Below are positions 61,846-64,000 of a stretch of 64,000 bases of DNA, in pieces. The notes below the pieces were generated by a model. That model worked only from the letters and a program-made list of their open reading frames with translations. It made no database searches and was not told where the DNA came from. Source of the stretch: Streptomyces mangrovi (GTDB taxonomy: Bacteria; Actinomycetota; Actinomycetes; Streptomycetales; Streptomycetaceae); the NCBI RefSeq assembly GCF_900114215.1, contig NZ_FOSG01000011.1, forward strand, positions 62,001 to 126,000. Reading direction: 5' to 3'. Each line of letters opens with the position of its first letter. The first letter of the stretch is position 1. Position numbers and translations under genes: made by a program.

Positions 61846-62024
61846 CGGGGCCGGGCAGGAGCGGCCGGCCCGCTGAGCGGACCGGCCGCCGTCGCCGGTC
61901 ACGGTCGGTCACAGTTGGTAACCGGCGGGAAACCCCTGGCCGAAGCATTGTCGGTGCCGCATGATATTCGTTCTCCAGACGATCATTCAGAGGCCCCCGG
62001 CGGGGCCTTCACGGGGGGATGCAC
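61846..62024. other. Rest of the divergent gap upstream of the 62025 gene
   Basis: No gene is seen. A locally AT-rich stretch (CATGATATTCGTTCTCC, about 61961-61977) is the only promoter-like part, followed by a G6 ribosome site at 62013-62018. Confidence 0.45.
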
Positions 62025-63044
62025 ATGACGACCATCAGTCGGCACTCCGCGGTCGAGGAGCAGCCGGCGGGCGGGCGGCGCCGGCCGGTGTTCCCGTTCG
62101 GGCTGTGGAAGCGCAGACCGGCGGCGCGTCTGGTCACCGACTTCGGCGATCCGGAGCTGGCCCGGCTGCGGGAGGCGGTCGGGGCGGGGGACTGGCCCGC
62201 CGTGCGCGAGCGGCTGGCGGCCGTGACCGACGGGGAGGAGCTGTGCCGGCTGGTGTGGCACGCCTCCAAGGCGCCGGGCACAGGCGAGCTGATGGGCCGT
62301 GTCATGGACCGCGAGCCGGACGGGACCCTGGCCCTGCTCATGGCCGGCGCGCACCACATCGACTGGGCCTGGGAGGCCCGCACCTCCGCACAGGCCTCCC
62401 AGGTCTCCCGCGAGCAGTTCCGGGTCTTCCACCAGCGGCTGGAGGTCGCCGAGGACCTGCTGTACCGGGTGGCCGAGCGTGAGCCGGAGTGGGTCGCCCC
62501 CTGGTTCATGCTCCAGGTCTGCGGCCGCGGCCTCCAGGTCGGACCCCAGATCGCCCGGCTCCGCTTCGAGGCGGCGGTGCGGCGCTGTCCCGGGCACCCG
62601 GGCGCGCACCGGCAGCACCTGCAGCAGGTGTGCGCCAAGTGGGGCGGCTCGCACGAGGAGATGCACGAGTTCGCGCGCGAGTCGATGCTCTCGGCCCCCG
62701 AGGGCAGCCCGCTGGGCGAACTGGTGGCCATCGCCCACCTGGAGCACTGGCTGGACCTGGAGCCGGGGGAGGACGCGGAGTACATCGGCCGCCCCGACGT
62801 ACGCGCCCGGCTGCTGGAGGCCGCCCACCGGTCCATCGGGGACCCGGCCTTCGGACGTCCGTACGACTGGATCGGCGTGCACAACACCTTCGCCATGGCC
62901 CTCTCGCTGGCCGGCGAACGGGAGGCGGCGGCCGCCGCCTTCGCACCGCTGGAGGGACGGGTCACCGAGTTCCCCTGGCAGTACCTCGACTCCGGCGATC
63001 CGGTCGCGGCGTTCCGCAAGTGGCGCTCGCGCGCCGGCCGCTGA
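62025..63044 (+). CDS. Conserved hypothetical protein, TPR-like helical
   Basis: 339 aa, almost entirely helical with no TM segment. Recurring segments (ARLREAVGAGDWPAVRERLAAV, AEDLLYRVAEREPEWVAPWFMLQV, FEAAVRRCPGHPGAHRQHLQQV) resemble TPR-type repeats as in DUF4034-like proteins. The ATG at 62025 is correctly spaced from GGGGGG; an upstream ATG at 62019 is too close. The next gene, 67 bp away, encodes an HSP90 protein, so a shared operon and chaperone-linked role is possible. Confidence 0.72.
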   Translation: MTTISRHSAVEEQPAGGRRRPVFPFGLWKRRPAARLVTDFGDPELARLREAVGAGDWPAVRERLAAVTDGEELCRLVWHASKAPGTGELMGRVMDREPDGTLALLMAGAHHIDWAWEARTSAQASQVSREQFRVFHQRLEVAEDLLYRVAEREPEWVAPWFMLQVCGRGLQVGPQIARLRFEAAVRRCPGHPGAHRQHLQQVCAKWGGSHEEMHEFARESMLSAPEGSPLGELVAIAHLEHWLDLEPGEDAEYIGRPDVRARLLEAAHRSIGDPAFGRPYDWIGVHNTFAMALSLAGEREAAAAAFAPLEGRVTEFPWQYLDSGDPVAAFRKWRSRAGR

Positions 63045-63111
63045 CCGCGTCGGCCCACCGTCCCGCCGACTCGTCGGCCCCTCCCGCCACCCACGGAAGA
63101 AAGCCCACCCG

Positions 63112-64000
63112 GTGTCCCAGCATCAGACGTCCCACACCTTCCAGGTCGATCTGCGCGGCCTGGTCGACCTGCTCTCCCACCACCTCTACTCCAGTCCCCG
63201 CGTCTACCTGCGCGAGCTGCTGCAGAACGCGGTGGACGCCATCACCGCCCGCCGGGCCCTGTCCCCGGACGCCCCCGCCCGGATCACCGTGGAGACCGGT
63301 GAGACGCTCACCGTCACGGACACCGGCGTCGGCCTGTCCGAGAAGGACGTCCACACCTTCCTCGCGACGATCGGCCGCAGCTCCAAGCGCTCCGCCGACG
63401 GAGGTCTCGACGGAACGGCCATCGCCTCGGCCCGCTCGGAGTTCATCGGCCAGTTCGGCATCGGACTGCTCGCCTGCTTCGTGGTGGCCGACGAGATCAC
63501 CGTGGTCAGCCGCTCGGCGGCCACCCCCGACGCGCCGGTCGTCGAATGGCGCGGACGCGCCGACGGCAGCTACACCATCCGCACCCTGCCTGCGCACACC
63601 AGGCCGGAGCCGGGCACCACGGTGCGGCTCACCCCCCGCGCGGACGGCACCGAGTGGACGCGCCCCGACCGGGTCCTGGAGCTGGCCCGGCACTACGGAG
63701 GCCTGCTGCGGCACGAGGTCACCGTGACCGACGCCCGCGGCACGGCCACCCGGATCGACCGGACCCCGCCGTGGGAGGAGCGCCACGCCTCCCCGCGGGC
63801 CCGCCGCGAGGCGCTGGCCGAGCACTGCCGCTCCACCTTCGGCTTCACCCCGCTGGACACCGTCGAACTGGACCTGCCCGTCGTCGGGCTGCGCGGTGTC
63901 GCCCACGTCCTGCCGACCGCCGTCAGCCCCTCCCAGCGAGCCGGCCACCGGGTGCACCTCAAGGGCATGCTCCTGTCGGACCGGGCGTCCGAGCTGCTGC
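63112..64000 (+). CDS. HSP90 family chaperone (HtpG-like), 3' end outside window
   Basis: The frame is open from a GTG at 63112 to the right edge (296 codons). The GHKL ATPase site is clear: LRELLQNAVDAI with the Glu and Asn, VTDTGVGLSEKDV, then GQFGIGLLACFVVADEI. The middle domain begins with TVRLTPRADG and VELDLPVVGLRGVAHVLP. It is a divergent actinobacterial HSP90 subgroup shorter than E. coli HtpG in similar genomes. ATP-dependent protein folding role. The downstream end cannot be judged here. Confidence 0.88.
   Translation, partial: MSQHQTSHTFQVDLRGLVDLLSHHLYSSPRVYLRELLQNAVDAITARRALSPDAPARITVETGETLTVTDTGVGLSEKDVHTFLATIGRSSKRSADGGLDGTAIASARSEFIGQFGIGLLACFVVADEITVVSRSAATPDAPVVEWRGRADGSYTIRTLPAHTRPEPGTTVRLTPRADGTEWTRPDRVLELARHYGGLLRHEVTVTDARGTATRIDRTPPWEERHASPRARREALAEHCRSTFGFTPLDTVELDLPVVGLRGVAHVLPTAVSPSQRAGHRVHLKGMLLSDRASELL

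Overview
This window is high-GC actinobacterial DNA and almost certainly a Streptomyces chromosome. GTG starts are frequent, many genes overlap by ATGA, and several families are Streptomyces-typical: a MocR/LysE pair, an S1E-type protease, a DUF574 SAM methyltransferase, an isorenieratene-type crt cluster with LitR, and an HTH-nSTAND-WD40 protein. No rRNA, tRNA, CRISPR array, insertion sequence or prophage was seen. Both edges cut genes: the end of an erythromycin-esterase-like gene on the left and an HSP90-family gene on the right.

Layout. 0-10.6 kb: small catabolic and stress units (Gfo/Idh/MocA oxidoreductase plus DUF6807 protein behind a LacI-like operator; peptidoglycan-binding protein; YchJ; PPK2; CapA-like protein; aldo/keto reductase divergent from a TetR gene with a clear operator between them; LysE exporter divergent from a MocR regulator). 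10.7-14.5 kb: secreted PHB-depolymerase-like esterase, a two-TM protein with a PstS-like domain, and a small membrane protein. 14.5-23.8 kb: AraC regulator, a 1,217-aa HTH-nSTAND-WD40 protein, and convergent to it a tight three-gene operon (metal-ribbon protein, 4-TM protein, TPR-CHAT caspase-like protease). This is the best candidate for an undescribed conflict or signalling system.

24-33.7 kb: secreted endonuclease I, VanZ-like protein, a sulfide:quinone-oxidoreductase-like flavoprotein whose promoter sits between two CsoR/CstR-type operators, flavohemoglobin, and an operon of PAS/GAF-PP2C phosphatase, B12-binding protein and STAS protein. The B12 protein carries the W-x9-EH and E-x-H signature of CarH/LitR photoreceptors, so the operon looks like a light-controlled partner-switching module. 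33.7-43.7 kb: carotenoid cluster crtEIBV, crtYU and crtT, with litR divergent from crtE. The crtE-litR interval has a related ATTG-N4-CAA motif near each gene.

43.9-64 kb: alcohol dehydrogenase, methyltransferases, secreted serine protease, a deaminase-like gene lacking the catalytic Glu, cobinamide amidohydrolase (CbiZ), OsmC protein, an XRE-cupin regulator with a near-perfect operator divergent from a methyltransferase, a decayed N-acetylmuramoyl-L-alanine amidase, large catalase KatE, ACC-deaminase-like PLP enzyme, an aldo/keto reductase with a one-base frameshift in a G-run, an ABC exporter pair, an antitoxin-like small protein, and the HSP90-family gene.

Convergent gene pairs are commonly separated by long GC-rich hairpins, listed as terminators. 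All functional calls rest on reading motifs by eye; no database search was run.
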